The position numbers were made by a program, and so were the translations under genes. This document shows, piece by piece, positions 9,210-18,094 of a DNA stretch of 64,000 bases. Within the stretch, counting starts at the first letter, position 1. Every line of letters begins with the position of its first letter. Source of the DNA: CAZMNY01 sp964567745. Lineage in GTDB: Bacteria; Planctomycetota; Planctomycetia; Pirellulales; Pirellulaceae. Where the stretch lies: the NCBI GenBank assembly GCA_964567745.1, contig CAZMNY010000031.1, forward strand, positions 1 through 64,000, in the 5' to 3' direction. The notes under the pieces were generated by a model. That model did not search any database, was not told the DNA's origin, and saw only the letters and a program-made list of their open reading frames with translations.

Positions 9210-10187
9210 CTATTCAACCCGTGCGGTGGCTCGGCAGGAAACAGTGACGCCGGCGCCAAAATCGGTCTGGATCTGGATCTGCTTGTCGATCTCGGCGTTA
9301 TCGCCGGCAGTGAACACAACAGGAATCACGTGCACTTTTTTCGCATCGTCCGACTTTGTGAATTTGAAACAATCGTCGCCGCATCCAACGCTCATGATCT
9401 TGAACGGTTTCTTGCCTCGGACGACGATTTGTTTCTTCTCGGACTCGCCAGGCTTGACGGCGAAGCTGAGTAGTTGCGGATAGACGGTCACAGCCGGAAT
9501 GACCTTGCCCTCAACGGGCAGAGGGATTCGAGCGTTGTTTGCATCGTCGGTCACCAACGTCAACTGATCGCTGAAAAATCCCGCCGGCGATGTTCCCTTG
9601 AGGCCAACAATCAAGTCGTAGGAAACTCGCCCGCCAACGCGCTGAACTTCTTTCAGTCGGACTTCGAAATCCTTATTGGTGCTGCGCACATCTTTGATTT
9701 GCCAGTTGCCTCGACCGGCATAGGTAACTCGCACCGACTTCTCAGCTTTTTCTCCCGCGCCAATCTCGCCAAAGCTGACGGACCCCGGTTCAAAGACAAC
9801 GTCGCCACGGATGAAACCGCTGACGTTCAATTGAACTTCGGCGTAGTACGGACGATCGATCGTGACGGTCAATGTCGCGCTTTTATGGCCCAGGAATGAT
9901 CGCGTATTGTAGGTCGCGATGATTGAGGCTTTTTCCCAGGTCTTCAAATTCTGCTTACTGATTCGAGACGAAGTGCAGCCACAGCTCGAGCGAACGCTGG
10001 CAATGTGCACATCTTCTTCGTACATGTTTTGGAATTCAAAACGGAATTCCTGCTTGGAGCCTCGAGCCACTGCACCAAAGTCATGCTTGTGCACCTTGAA
10101 CATTTTGGTCGCCCACTGCTGGGCGTCGGCAGGCGCCGAGCAAAATGCGACAAGCAACAACGTTCCGCTCAATGTGGCGAGTTTCAC
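9210..10187 (-). CDS. DUF1573 domain exported protein
   Basis: I place the start at GTG 10187, which has a GGGAG site 7 nt upstream and gives MKLATLSGTLLLVAFCSAPADAQQ, a textbook Sec signal; the frame could begin at TTG 10202. The mature N-terminus carries the DUF1573 signature (HDFGAVARGS, then CGCT about 40 residues later). This domain is an Ig-like/MSP-like beta sandwich widespread in Planctomycetes and Bacteroidetes. A second Ig-like repeat follows (SVSFGEIGAGEKAEKSVRV) and probably a third (LLSFAVKPGESEKKQIVV). The function is unknown; a role in binding or assembling surface proteins is usually assumed. It is divergent from the thioredoxin/NHL gene. Confidence 0.85.
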   Translation of the reverse strand: MKLATLSGTLLLVAFCSAPADAQQWATKMFKVHKHDFGAVARGSKQEFRFEFQNMYEEDVHIASVRSSCGCTSSRISKQNLKTWEKASIIATYNTRSFLGHKSATLTVTIDRPYYAEVQLNVSGFIRGDVVFEPGSVSFGEIGAGEKAEKSVRVTYAGRGNWQIKDVRSTNKDFEVRLKEVQRVGGRVSYDLIVGLKGTSPAGFFSDQLTLVTDDANNARIPLPVEGKVIPAVTVYPQLLSFAVKPGESEKKQIVVRGKKPFKIMSVGCGDDCFKFTKSDDAKKVHVIPVVFTAGDNAEIDKQIQIQTDFGAGVTVSCRATARVE

Positions 10188-10523
10188 GATCTTATCTCCC
10201 AACAGGCCGATTGGCCAAACAACGCAATTAACAATGTATGACGGTTATTCGGCGTTTACGAATCGAGCAGGCAAACGAATCTGAAAATCAGCCTGTCGAC
10301 TTAGGAAGCATAGGGCAAATGGGGCAATGCTGCACGCAAAAGGCGCCGGTCGAGTAGTCTGGGAAGGCAGCTCGCCTTAGCTAGAATGCGAAATGCGGAC
10401 TAAGTACACAACCTGGAGCGGCCATTTGCCGATACACCTCCGCCGCGAAACTCGTTACGATGTCGCTGACAAACCCGATTACGTCAACTGTCCCGAACTA
10501 CCCATTGCGTTTGGAATTCCACG
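10188..10523. other. Divergent intergenic region
   Basis: 336 bp between the DUF1573 gene (minus) and the thioredoxin/NHL lipoprotein gene (plus). It should carry both promoters, but I see no convincing -35/-10 pair, operator or structured RNA. Confidence 0.5.
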
Positions 10524-12923
10524 ATGACTCGTCTTCAATTGTGTCTGCTGTCGGCTGCTCTCATTCTTACACTGGGCGGCTGCCAAGACGCGTCCAATGA
10601 TATCGCGGCCGCCACGGGCGATTCGGCGGAAGGTCGATACGAGCCCGCCGCCGACGAACCGGCCGATGAATCAAACGCAATCGCCCCCGCCGAGGACGAA
10701 TCGACCACGCCCGAGCCCGACAACGATGCAAGCGCGCCGGACGAAACGCAGAAGGAAGACGAAGCGGAGGACAAGCCAACGGAGGACAAGCCAACGGAGA
10801 ACAAGCCAACGGAGAACAAGCCCAAAACTGCCGACGCGTCGAATGGGGATGCGGATGAACCGGCTGAGGCGGACGAAAACGGCGAACAAGATGGCGCCGC
10901 GATCGATGGCCCCAAGTCGCCATACCCTCGGCGAGTCAAGATGCCACCGCTTCCGCGCAACGCCGATTGGATCAACACCCGACCGCTGAAGATGGACGAC
11001 CTCAAGGGCAAGTTTGTCGTTTTCGATTTCTGGACTTATTGCTGCATCAACTGCATTCACATCTTGCCCGAGTTAAAGAAACTCGAACACAAGTATCCCA
11101 ACGAGGTCGTCGTGATTGGAGTGCACGCGGCGAAGTTTGATACGGAAAAGGATCGAGACAACATTGCCGAAGCCGTGCTGCGGTACGAGATCGAACACCC
11201 TGTGCTCGTCGATTCGAGACACGATTTCTGGAACACGATTGGCGTTCGCAGCTGGCCCACGGTATTGCTCGTCGACCCGGAGGGATATTTGGTTTATGGG
11301 AAGCCGGGCGAAATCACATTCGAAGAACTCGAACAGGCCATCAAGATCGGCCTCGACCACTACCGCGAAAACAAACTGCTCGACGAAACGCCAATTCGTT
11401 TCGAACTGCTTGCTTACAACCAGAAGTCGACGCCTCTGCGTTTCCCCGGCAAAGTTCTAGCCGATGAAGCGGGCAAGCGCCTATTCGTTACGGACAGCAA
11501 TCACAACCGCATTGTCATCTCCGATCTATCGGGCAAAGTTCTCGACATCATCGGCAGTGGAAAGATAGGCGAGTCGGATGGCGGTTACTCGGATTGCTCT
11601 TTCGATCACCCACAAGGATTAGCGCTCCACGGCGACACACTTTATGTCGCGGACACCGAAAACCACAGGCTTCGCAAAGTCGATCTGAAGGCGAAGAAAG
11701 TCACGACAATCGCAGGCACAGGAAAACAGGCTCGAGGGTCATGGCCGGGAATGGAAGGGATCACGACGATCGACGAGCTCCCCGAACGATTCGTCGGCAA
11801 ACCAGCGACAACGGCGCTTAATAGTCCGTGGGCCCTTTGGGTTCATGAGGACGAGCTTTACATCGCCATGGCCGGTCCGCATCAGATCTGGCGTATGTCA
11901 CTCAACGAAAAAGAGATTGGTCCGTATGCCGGGAACGGTCGCGAAGATATCGTCGATGGTGAATTGCTGCCATCGCAGCCGTACGATACGCGCGGTCCCA
12001 ACGGCGGTTCGGTTTCGTCGTTCGCTCAGCCTAGTGGTTTGACTTCCGATGGGACATCCTTGTTCGTGGCGGACAGCGAGGGAAGTTCCATCCGCGCGGT
12101 CCCGTTTGACCCGAAAGGGAAAGTCACCACCGTGATTGGCACGGCGGAATTACCGGGAGGCCGGTTGTTTGAATTCGGCGACGTCGACGGACCGAAAGGA
12201 AAGGCCAAACTGCAGCACTGCCTAGGTGTTGCCTACTCGGACGGTAAGATCTACGCGGCTGACACGTATAACAACAAGATAAAGGTCGTCGACGCGAAGA
12301 CAGGCGCCGTCAAGACAATCGTCGGCGATGGAAAGCCTGGCTCAGGCGACGATCCGCCCCAATTCGACGAACCGGCTGGAATCGCAATCGCCAATGGCGT
12401 GCTGTATGTGGCCGACACGAACAACCATGTCATTCGCACCGTCGACGTGAAGACCGGTAAGGTCGGGACGATGAAGTTCGAGGGCCTCACCGCTCCCAAA
12501 AAGCGTGGCGCTGAGAAACCGAATCTGGATGCGGCGAAACGAGTTGACGTCAAGCCGACGACCGTTTCAGCGGTCGACGGGAAAATCAAAGTCAGCCTCA
12601 CGCTGGCGCTTCCGATCGGCTGGAAGATCAACGAGTTGGCGCCGATGCGAGCCTGGCTTCAAGGCTCGGGCAAAGGACCGATCGCGAACGACAAACTCGG
12701 CTTCGTCGACGTCGACAAACCGGCGGCGGAATTGTCGTTCACAGTTCCCGTCAGCAAAGATGGGAAGGACGAGTTGCAAGTATTCGTTCCCTACTACTAT
12801 TGCCAAGCTGATGGAACGGGCCTCTGCAAAGGCGGCGAAGTGCTCATGAAGATCCCCGTCGAAATCAGCAAGGACGCCAAGACCGACACGATCAGACTCA
12901 GTCACCAAATTGAATCGCAGTAG
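10524..12923 (+). CDS. Lipoprotein with thioredoxin-like and NHL-repeat domains (NHLRC2-like)
   Basis: 799 residues. The N-terminus is a lipoprotein signal (LILTLGGC, Cys about residue 20). An Asp/Glu/Pro-rich linker of about 110 residues includes four 15-bp repeats encoding EDKPT/ENKPT. A thioredoxin-like domain follows at about 140-290 with FWTYCCINCIH; the CxxC pair is C174/C177. A six-bladed NHL propeller occupies about 310-660 (repeated VADTENHRLRKVD-type blades). The C-terminal ~120 residues end with YYYCQADGTGLC and may be a third domain. The order and the CCINC motif match animal NHLRC2, a protein of uncertain redox or scaffold function. Here it is predicted to be membrane-anchored outside the cytoplasm, unlike NHLRC2. 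Confidence 0.9.
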   Translation: MTRLQLCLLSAALILTLGGCQDASNDIAAATGDSAEGRYEPAADEPADESNAIAPAEDESTTPEPDNDASAPDETQKEDEAEDKPTEDKPTENKPTENKPKTADASNGDADEPAEADENGEQDGAAIDGPKSPYPRRVKMPPLPRNADWINTRPLKMDDLKGKFVVFDFWTYCCINCIHILPELKKLEHKYPNEVVVIGVHAAKFDTEKDRDNIAEAVLRYEIEHPVLVDSRHDFWNTIGVRSWPTVLLVDPEGYLVYGKPGEITFEELEQAIKIGLDHYRENKLLDETPIRFELLAYNQKSTPLRFPGKVLADEAGKRLFVTDSNHNRIVISDLSGKVLDIIGSGKIGESDGGYSDCSFDHPQGLALHGDTLYVADTENHRLRKVDLKAKKVTTIAGTGKQARGSWPGMEGITTIDELPERFVGKPATTALNSPWALWVHEDELYIAMAGPHQIWRMSLNEKEIGPYAGNGREDIVDGELLPSQPYDTRGPNGGSVSSFAQPSGLTSDGTSLFVADSEGSSIRAVPFDPKGKVTTVIGTAELPGGRLFEFGDVDGPKGKAKLQHCLGVAYSDGKIYAADTYNNKIKVVDAKTGAVKTIVGDGKPGSGDDPPQFDEPAGIAIANGVLYVADTNNHVIRTVDVKTGKVGTMKFEGLTAPKKRGAEKPNLDAAKRVDVKPTTVSAVDGKIKVSLTLALPIGWKINELAPMRAWLQGSGKGPIANDKLGFVDVDKPAAELSFTVPVSKDGKDELQVFVPYYYCQADGTGLCKGGEVLMKIPVEISKDAKTDTIRLSHQIESQ
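10767..10826 (+). repeat. 15-bp tandem repeats in the lipoprotein linker
   Basis: Four consecutive 15-bp units (two of gaggacaagccaacg, then two gagaacaag variants) encode EDKPT/ENKPT. They stay in frame and lie in the disordered linker. Confidence 0.85.
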
Positions 12924-12953
12924 CCCGTCGCACCTGTTCGTGCTGGGCTCTGT
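12924..12953. terminator. Possible hairpin between convergent genes
   Basis: AGCCC...GCAC pairs imperfectly with GTGC...GGGCT around a 6-nt loop just after the plus-strand stop. There is a bulge and no U tract, so this is only a weak terminator candidate. Confidence 0.25.
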
Positions 12954-12988
12954 TCGTGCGTACTGCTCATGGGTTCCGCTCGCGCGAT

Positions 12989-13522
12989 CTACTCGTATTC
13001 GATCAGGCTGAAGGTGGGAAACGGGGCGACCCGCTTCTCGCCGCCGAGCGCCTTCAAGTTGATCAGGAACGCGCACTCGAAAACTTCCGCGCCGCACTTT
13101 TCCAGCAGCTGGCAGCAGGCGTCCACCGTGCCGCCGGTGGCCAGCAAGTCGTCGAGCACGAGCACGCGGCTCCCTTCGCTGACCCCGTCGATGTGCATCT
13201 CGAGCGTGTCTTTGCCGTATTCGAGTTCGTAGTGAAACGAATGGGTGTCGAAAGGCAGTTTTCCCGGTTTTCGAATCGGCACAAAGCCGGCGTCTAATTC
13301 GATAGCCAGCGGCGCGGCAAAGATGAACCCACGAGCTTCGGCGGCCACGATCACATCGATCTTCGAATCGCGGTAGCGATCGGCGAATCGCCGGATCGTC
13401 TCCTGAAACGCGCGCGGCTCGGCGAGCAACGGTGTGATGTCGCGAAACAGAATGCCCGGTTGTGGGAAATTGGGAATGTCGCGAATGTACTCTTTCAGAT
13501 CCCAATCGGATGAGTCAGCCAT
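12989..13522 (-). CDS. apt: Adenine phosphoribosyltransferase
   Basis: 177 residues from the ATG at 13522, the usual length for this enzyme; the longer frame to 13603 adds an unrelated leader. Motifs: PGILFRDITPLL at the N-terminus, AAEARGFIFAAPLA in the middle, and the PRPP-binding loop VLVLDDLLATGGT near residue 125. The enzyme salvages adenine to AMP using PRPP in the cytoplasm. It sits downstream of the sulfatase on the same strand but with a 99-bp spacer, so co-transcription is uncertain. Confidence 0.95.
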   Translation of the reverse strand: MADSSDWDLKEYIRDIPNFPQPGILFRDITPLLAEPRAFQETIRRFADRYRDSKIDVIVAAEARGFIFAAPLAIELDAGFVPIRKPGKLPFDTHSFHYELEYGKDTLEMHIDGVSEGSRVLVLDDLLATGGTVDACCQLLEKCGAEVFECAFLINLKALGGEKRVAPFPTFSLIEYE

Positions 13523-13577
13523 TGTTTTTCTCGGTATGTAAATGATTCGATTTCGATAGTCTGTCGTCATTCGCACC

Positions 13578-13598
13578 AGCGTCACGTTCGCTGACGCT
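13578..13598. other. Small hairpin between sulfatase and apt
   Basis: A 7-bp stem (agcgtca / tgacgct) with a 7-nt loop lies just beyond the sulfatase stop codon. It lacks a U tract; it may act as a weak terminator or processing site. Confidence 0.3.
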
Positions 13599-13621
13599 CG
13601 CACCGGTGCCGCGTTCGGCGT

Positions 13622-15052
13622 TTAGCGCCAATCGGCCGTCCAATCGCGGGTGTGATACTGGCTGCGAATTCTCCATTCTCGTAGCACCGCGAGCAATTCG
13701 CGTTTCAATTCCACATGATTGTCGGAGTCCCAGAGGTTGTTGAGTTCGTCTGGATCTTCGACCAGATTGAAGAGTTGGCCAAACGGCTCATCGAGAAAAT
13801 GAACGAGCTTCCAATCTTTGCTCCGCACCATCGTCATGAAGTCGGTGGTCTGCAGAATTCCATCTTTCGCTTGCTCTGCGAACACAAAGTCGCGTCCCTG
13901 CCAATCTTTGCCCTCGAGTGCCGGAAGCATGGAGACAGCTTCGAGCATTTCCGGCGGTTCGATGCCTGCGAGTTCCAGGATGGTCGGGCCGATGTCCATT
14001 TGCTGACAGAGTCCGCCTAGCCTTCGCCCGCCCGCGAAACGCTTCGGTGCCCAAACCACAATCGGAACACGCGTAATCTGATCGTACATCGTCCATTTTT
14101 GACTGTGCCCGTGATCGGTCAAACAATCGCCGTGGTCCGAAGTGAATATGACAATCGTGTTGTCCAAGTAACCGTTGCGATCCAGCGAGTCGATGATCTC
14201 GCCAACTTTCTCATCAATCATCGTCACGTTTGCCAGATAGTATGCTCGCTGCCGCTGCCGTTGTTCATCAGTCGGGTCGAGCAAGTGCACGACGGAATCG
14301 TGATCGACTCGGTTATTGTGAATTCTCATCTCCTGAAACGGCGGCGGCTGATTGGCTAATTCTTCCTCGGTCACCGGCAACAGCGGCAGGTCTTTCTGCA
14401 AATAGGGTTCGGCGTAGCGCGGAATCGGGTCGTAGGGCGGATGGGGTCCGGGGAATCCGACTTGCAGGAACAGCGGCTCGGTTTGAGGGTGACTGTCCAG
14501 CCACCAGGTCGCCATATCGCCGACAAAAACGTCGGGGTGAGTATCCTCGGGAAGCTCCCATTCAAAGGCGCCCAGGCGTTCCGGGTAATCGTCCAATTGC
14601 CGATACTGCTCACGCTGCTGTTTGACGAATCCCCGAAACCTCAGCGCCTTGTCCCACTCGTCAAAGTAGTAGCGGCCCTCAAGGTACCGGTCCTTGTTTT
14701 CAACGACGTATCGTTCGTCGAATCCGAGCGGAGTTTCAAATGGCCACGAATGCATCTTGCCAATGTTCGTGCAGTGGTAGCCCGAATCATTCAGCGATTC
14801 GATCCACGAGCGTTTCCACGAATCGGCGTTCTTGAGAATGCCCGTCGTGTGTGGATAGAAGCCCTTGAACAGGCTCGCACGAGCCGGCGCGCATGATGCT
14901 GCGGTGACATGACACTGCTCAAAAAAAACGCCCTCATCGACAAGTCGGTCGAGATTCGGCGTGTCCATGTGTTCGAAACCGAGCGTGCGGATCGTATCGT
15001 AGCGCTGCTGGTCCGTGATAATAAAGACGATATTGGGACGCGTGTCCGCCAT
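13622..15052 (-). CDS. Type I sulfatase (Cys-type)
   Basis: 476 residues beginning MADTRPNIVFIITDQQRYD, where the aspartate of the TDQQ segment is the usual calcium ligand. The sulfatase signature CAPAR lies at residues 54-58 (CxPxR), with Cys to be converted to formylglycine. Later motifs also fit: VGFPGPHPPYD, IFTSDHGD and GHSQKWTMYDQ. No signal peptide is present at this start, so the protein may be cytoplasmic or use a non-classical route; no better upstream start is in frame. Planctomycetes carry many sulfatases for sulfated polysaccharides; choline-sulfatase or phosphonate-type hydrolase relatives are alternatives. No maturation enzyme is in the window. Confidence 0.92.
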   Translation of the reverse strand: MADTRPNIVFIITDQQRYDTIRTLGFEHMDTPNLDRLVDEGVFFEQCHVTAASCAPARASLFKGFYPHTTGILKNADSWKRSWIESLNDSGYHCTNIGKMHSWPFETPLGFDERYVVENKDRYLEGRYYFDEWDKALRFRGFVKQQREQYRQLDDYPERLGAFEWELPEDTHPDVFVGDMATWWLDSHPQTEPLFLQVGFPGPHPPYDPIPRYAEPYLQKDLPLLPVTEEELANQPPPFQEMRIHNNRVDHDSVVHLLDPTDEQRQRQRAYYLANVTMIDEKVGEIIDSLDRNGYLDNTIVIFTSDHGDCLTDHGHSQKWTMYDQITRVPIVVWAPKRFAGGRRLGGLCQQMDIGPTILELAGIEPPEMLEAVSMLPALEGKDWQGRDFVFAEQAKDGILQTTDFMTMVRSKDWKLVHFLDEPFGQLFNLVEDPDELNNLWDSDNHVELKRELLAVLREWRIRSQYHTRDWTADWR

Positions 15053-15420
15053 GCTGAGTCTCTGTCGGAGGCAAAAAGCAAAATGGAAACGGCCAATATA
15101 GCCGATTCGAGTCAGCTCGATAATGACGCGACGAGCAAGCCGTAAAGACGTGAGGTCTGTAAAGAAGATGCCACCAGGAAAGCGGATTCGTTAAACCCGT
15201 CGCCGCAGGCAAGGCTGCCAATAGGGCGTACGTCTTATCGGCTCATCTGCCGTCTGCTCGTATTCGCGATTTCGCGTCTCAGCGTGCCATGCTTCGTCCG
15301 TCAACGTAAAGAGCCAGACTGTCACCCAATCCAAATCTCATGGCGGAATTGGTCGCGCTTATTCAGCGCCGGGTTTGTGCGGCTCGTCATCTCCTATTCG
15401 TCACGCAGCCGGGCTCGCTA
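15053..15420. other. Intergenic region with dispersed repeat
   Basis: 368 bp upstream of the sulfatase and downstream of the amidohydrolase on the same strand. It contains one copy of the 36-bp dispersed repeat at 15182-15217. No gene or clear promoter is visible. Confidence 0.5.
15182..15217. repeat. 36-bp dispersed repeat, copy A
   Basis: gcggattcgttaaacccgtc and the following 16 bases match positions 30311-30346 at 34 of 36 bases. Both copies are intergenic and in the same orientation. Confidence 0.85.
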
Positions 15421-16416
15421 CTAATCGCCGCTGAGTTCGCCGAAGAAAACTCGCTCGGCTGTGCCGGTCATAAGCTGCTTGCGGTCGCCCTTGCTGAGGA
15501 AGCTGAGGCCGTCCCGCATGAACTCGACGGACGCCGCGTAGGTGTTGCCGTTTTGCATTTGATAAGGAGCGTCGCTCGCCCACATCAATCGCTCCGGGCC
15601 GTAGGCATCGAGAAGCCGACGAATCATCGGACTGAGATAGTCGTAGGGCGGCTTTTTCTTCCCAAGCGCATAGTAGGCTGACAGTTTGACCGTCACCCGT
15701 TTGTGCTTGGCCAGGCTGGCAAGTTTAGCGACGTCGGCATCTCGGATTTCTCCGTCAACGCCAATCCGAGCGAAGTGGTCGATCACGACCGAAGTTTCTG
15801 GATGCTTCGAACACATCGCGCCGAGCGAATCCAAATACTCGGCATCCATCAGGCAGCAAATCGATTGCCCGGTCTTCACCGCCGTGGTCCACATCGATTC
15901 CATGCCTGGCCCTGAGAGCCACTTTTCCTTGCGCCGCGCCGCGGTGATCCGAAACCCGCTAACCTCTTTTTTCGCCAACGACCGCATTGCGTCGACGACC
16001 CCCGGTTCGAGTTCGTCAACCATTCCCACCACGCGAAAGACGCCTGGATGCTGCTTCGCCGCGTCGGTCATATATGTGTTGTCCGTGCCGTAAAACACAT
16101 TGTGGGCAATCAACACAACTCGGCCAACGCCCTGCGGCTGACAGGTAGCGAGCAATTCTTCCGTAGTGAAACTGGGCGGATTGAGATCCTTGAGCGTCGC
16201 GGTTTTCCTGAGCGGGTAGGACTTGATGTCTCGCGTCCAGATGTGCGAGTGGGCGTCGATGAAAGGGGGTCTTTTCTTTTTCGGAGCAGCCGAAGCGTCG
16301 CTTTCAATCAATGCAGTTCCTCCTGCAACAAGGCTCGCGGCGGTGGCTATCTTCAGCGCGTCACGTCGTCCGATTTCTGTTTGTACGTGTTGGGACTCTT
16401 GAGGTCGATCGATCAT
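15421..16416 (-). CDS. Amidohydrolase-2 family protein, Tat-exported
   Basis: 331 residues from ATG 16416 (GTG 16425 is also in frame). The N-terminus has a twin-arginine signal (GRRDALKIATAASLVAGG) ending near SDASAA. The mature protein starts with FIDAHSHIWT, the metal-binding HxH of amidohydrolase-2 (decarboxylase/lactonase-like TIM barrels). A later VVIDHFARIG and ERLMWASDAPY carry the remaining His and Asp. Relatives include 2-pyrone-4,6-dicarboxylate lactonase and L-fucono/rhamnono-lactonases; the substrate here is unknown. Confidence 0.88.
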   Translation of the reverse strand: MIDRPQESQHVQTEIGRRDALKIATAASLVAGGTALIESDASAAPKKKRPPFIDAHSHIWTRDIKSYPLRKTATLKDLNPPSFTTEELLATCQPQGVGRVVLIAHNVFYGTDNTYMTDAAKQHPGVFRVVGMVDELEPGVVDAMRSLAKKEVSGFRITAARRKEKWLSGPGMESMWTTAVKTGQSICCLMDAEYLDSLGAMCSKHPETSVVIDHFARIGVDGEIRDADVAKLASLAKHKRVTVKLSAYYALGKKKPPYDYLSPMIRRLLDAYGPERLMWASDAPYQMQNGNTYAASVEFMRDGLSFLSKGDRKQLMTGTAERVFFGELSGD

Positions 16417-16805
16417 CCTTATCACTCATCGCAGGGCGGGTAGGGGCAAGTGGTTTCCAGGTTCCCTGATTCTTCTTCGCGTTTCGCTTGGAAAGGATGG
16501 CTCGCCAATCGAGCGACATCCCCGTGGCGGCTTGCACTCGTAATCTCGAAGCTTACCAAGGCGACAAACCGGAAACAAGCAAAAGCAAAACGGCAGACGA
16601 CTCGTCCCAACTCGCCCATTGTCGCGACTTGTCGCGTCGAAAAATCAGACCGCTGGATCTGGCCGTCGCGCCGAAGCGCCGTTATCCTCGTAGTTCCCAC
16701 CTGAAACTGAGGCAGCGTTCCCCAACAACCCTCTGTGGTCTCGCCCTCCGTCCAGCACATTGCCAATGCCAATGTTGTGAGACGTACAGCCGGAAAGCGT
16801 TTTTG
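16417..16805. other. Divergent intergenic region
   Basis: 389 bp between the Tat-exported amidohydrolase (minus) and the SGNH-like gene (plus). A long open frame runs through it from 16488 but has no signal or family match before 16806. No promoter could be assigned. Confidence 0.5.
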
Positions 16806-18023
16806 ATGATTCGACGATTCACGACGATGGCGTCTGCGTTGATCTTGTTTTGCGGATTGGCAACGAGGCCAACAGCGAGCCGAGCCGAGACAAGCGTCCC
16901 GATCGCGGACGGAGACCGGATTGTCCTGTTAGGCGACGCGTTCATCGAACGCATGCAGGCGAATGGATTCTTTGAGGTCGCATTGCAAAGTCGGCTGGCT
17001 CGCAAGAACGTCACCATCCGCAATCTAGGCTGGAGCGGCGACACGGTACAGGGAATCGCGCGCGCCGTGTTCGGTTCGCCCGAAGACGGGTACAAGCGGT
17101 TGCTCAAGGACACTCAAGACGCGAAACCGACGCTGATCATCCTGGCCTACGGCACCAACGAAGCGCATCAAAGCAAAGCCGGATTGGATACGTTCAACCG
17201 ACAATTCAATCGCTTGCTCGACGACCTCGAGAAAACCGGCGCTCGCATTGCGATCCTCGAGCCAACGCCGCATGTCACGGTCAATTCGCTGCGACCGTCG
17301 CCTGACCTTTACAACGGCAAACTTCAACTGTACCTCGATGCAATTCGCAAGACGGCGGCGGAGCGAGGTTATCCGGTTATCAACGTCGCCGCCATGGTGA
17401 AATCCGACTGGAAGGAAAACGGGATTCATTTTTCGGAGTACGGTTACTGGCAGTTAGCCAACGCCCTGGCGGATCATTTCGCGGCACCGGAAATCTCCTG
17501 GGACATTCGCATCGACTTGAAAGACAAATCGTACGAGGCCGTCAACGTCGAACTTTCGAATTTCAAGTTTGGCGGCGAGGATGGCGTACTGTCGTTTTCC
17601 AGCCGAGCTCGCCAATTGCCTCGCCCCAAACCTCCGCGGTTCTCGCCGATCGGCACCAAGACGAGAATCGCCAAGGTGACCATCGGCAATCTGCCGCCGG
17701 GTCGGTACCGATTGAGAATCGGAGACAGCAACCTTGGTGTTGCAAGCGCGGAGCAATGGTCGCAGGGTGTTGAGGTACGTCGGCCCGACGCCATCGCCGT
17801 TGCTGAGATGCAATCCTTGATCGTCAAAAAGAACGAGCTGTATTTTCATCGCTACCGCCCGCAAAACGAAACCTATCTGTTTCTTTTTCGCAAGCATGAA
17901 CAGGGCAACAACGCGGTCGAGATTCCTCAGTTCGTTCCGTTGATCAAACAACTCGAAGAACAAATTCAAACGTTGCGATTGCGGCAACGACATCGGCTCT
18001 CGCTTCAAGTCGTCGTCGGCTAG
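16806..18023 (+). CDS. SGNH/GDSL-like exported protein lacking the usual nucleophile
   Basis: 405 residues from the ATG at 16806, which starts a Sec signal (MIRRFTTMASALILFCGLA). SGNH blocks are recognisable: block I is LLGDAFIERM, block II NLGWSGDTV, block III YGTNEAH, and block V GIHFSEYGYW. In block I the catalytic Ser of GDS is Ala, and the Asp of the block V DxxH motif is replaced (NGIH). Such variants occur in planctomycete SGNH proteins next to PVC-type heme proteins. Either the active site is rearranged or the protein is a non-catalytic carbohydrate binder. It is 71 bp upstream of the giant heme protein, very likely one operon. Confidence 0.85.
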   Translation: MIRRFTTMASALILFCGLATRPTASRAETSVPIADGDRIVLLGDAFIERMQANGFFEVALQSRLARKNVTIRNLGWSGDTVQGIARAVFGSPEDGYKRLLKDTQDAKPTLIILAYGTNEAHQSKAGLDTFNRQFNRLLDDLEKTGARIAILEPTPHVTVNSLRPSPDLYNGKLQLYLDAIRKTAAERGYPVINVAAMVKSDWKENGIHFSEYGYWQLANALADHFAAPEISWDIRIDLKDKSYEAVNVELSNFKFGGEDGVLSFSSRARQLPRPKPPRFSPIGTKTRIAKVTIGNLPPGRYRLRIGDSNLGVASAEQWSQGVEVRRPDAIAVAEMQSLIVKKNELYFHRYRPQNETYLFLFRKHEQGNNAVEIPQFVPLIKQLEEQIQTLRLRQRHRLSLQVVVG

Positions 18024-18094
18024 TCGAGCTTGAAGTTTCGTGCCATCCAAGAATACGACCATCCGGCAAAACCGACCGGCTACAAGGCGAGACA

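Noticed and set aside
16488..16805. N-terminal extension of the SGNH-like protein
   Set aside because: No signal peptide or conserved sequence before the Met at 16806, which starts a clean Sec signal.
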